From Pseudomonadota bacterium (GTDB taxonomy: Bacteria; Pseudomonadota; Gammaproteobacteria; Burkholderiales; Burkholderiaceae_E): a stretch of 51,230 nt of DNA. The stretch covers positions 1 to 51,230 of the forward strand of contig CAUJHG010000067.1 of assembly GCA_963204785.1 (NCBI GenBank), given 5' to 3'. The translations under genes were made by a program, and so were the position numbers. The notes beneath the pieces are model-generated. The model did no database searches, had not been told where the DNA came from, and saw only the letters and a list, made by a program, of their open reading frames with translations. Positions 51,196-51,230 of the stretch are shown piece by piece. Numbering within the stretch: position 1 is the stretch's first letter; each line of letters begins with the position of its first letter.

Positions 51196-51230
51196 ATGAC
51201 CACCACCAGCCTGATCGGGTCCATCAAGCA
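51196..51230 (+). CDS. Start of a sigma-54-controlled gene (cut by the window edge)
   Basis: Only 11 complete codons are visible: MTTTSLIGSIK. AGGGGA lies 6 bases before the ATG. The sigma-54 promoter and divergent pspF suggest a phage-shock-type gene, but the start does not resemble the usual PspA N-terminus (MGIFSRF), so its identity is open. Confidence 0.55.
   Translation, partial: MTTTSLIGSIK

Overview
The window looks like a chromosomal segment of a GC-rich betaproteobacterium, most likely Burkholderiales. This rests on the strong G/C bias at third codon positions, the blocks rpmB-rpmG, ileS-lspA, coaBC-dut, clpS-clpA and fkpB-ispH, and the promoter style TATAATTCnnGG(C/T)TTTGC. Most of it is core housekeeping sequence. 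No rRNA, tRNA, CRISPR array or prophage block was seen.

Layout. 1-426: N-terminal part of an IS630-type transposase running off the left edge. 709-5420: single-chain biotin-dependent acyl-CoA carboxylase and an MFS transporter. 5509-6666: a dephospho-CoA kinase fused in frame to a gamma-class carbonic anhydrase-like domain. 6980-10586: small proteins, a DEAD-box RNA helicase with a glycine-rich repeat tail, and a cysteine-free glutaredoxin-fold protein. 10671-14681: M23 peptidase, ispH, fkpB, radC, rpmB, rpmG. 14870-25359: MscS channel, fatty acid desaturase, rsmB-purN, ribF, ileS, lspA, coaBC. 25477-30972: small membrane protein, dut, transaldolase and the dTDP-rhamnose cluster rfbBACD. 31205-35394: 2,4-dienoyl-CoA reductase, then an opposing operon of cytochrome c, sulfide dehydrogenase flavoprotein and DsbB. 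35581-38703: clpS-clpA and a cold-shock protein. 38925-41156: a TonB-dependent receptor behind a Fur-box-like palindrome. 41310-45621: nrdA-nrdB-glutaredoxin under a cobalamin riboswitch and a probable pair of NrdR boxes. 45609-46429: toxin-antitoxin pair followed by a 29-codon remnant resembling a type I restriction subunit. 46633-51230: icd, a DUF192 protein, an OmpA-type lipoprotein, sodB, pspF and the first codons of a divergent gene behind a sigma-54 promoter.

The most notable region is the ribonucleotide reductase locus. The class Ia reductase is preceded by a textbook B12 riboswitch and two NrdR-box-like sites 31 bp apart. Its large subunit carries about 52 extra residues with a Hint/intein-like pattern, placed between the radical cysteine and its redox-partner cysteine. 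Its small subunit has an unusual E-x3-H spacing in one metal-ligand motif. The eroded restriction fragment touches the regulatory region, which suggests that a defence locus was disrupted at this junction. Other notable points are the CoaE-carbonic anhydrase fusion, a desaturase whose C-terminal third resembles an ISL3 transposase tail, and a sulfide-oxidation operon that overlaps dsbB.

All calls come from reading the sequence and translations. Family names rest on remembered motifs, not on searches.
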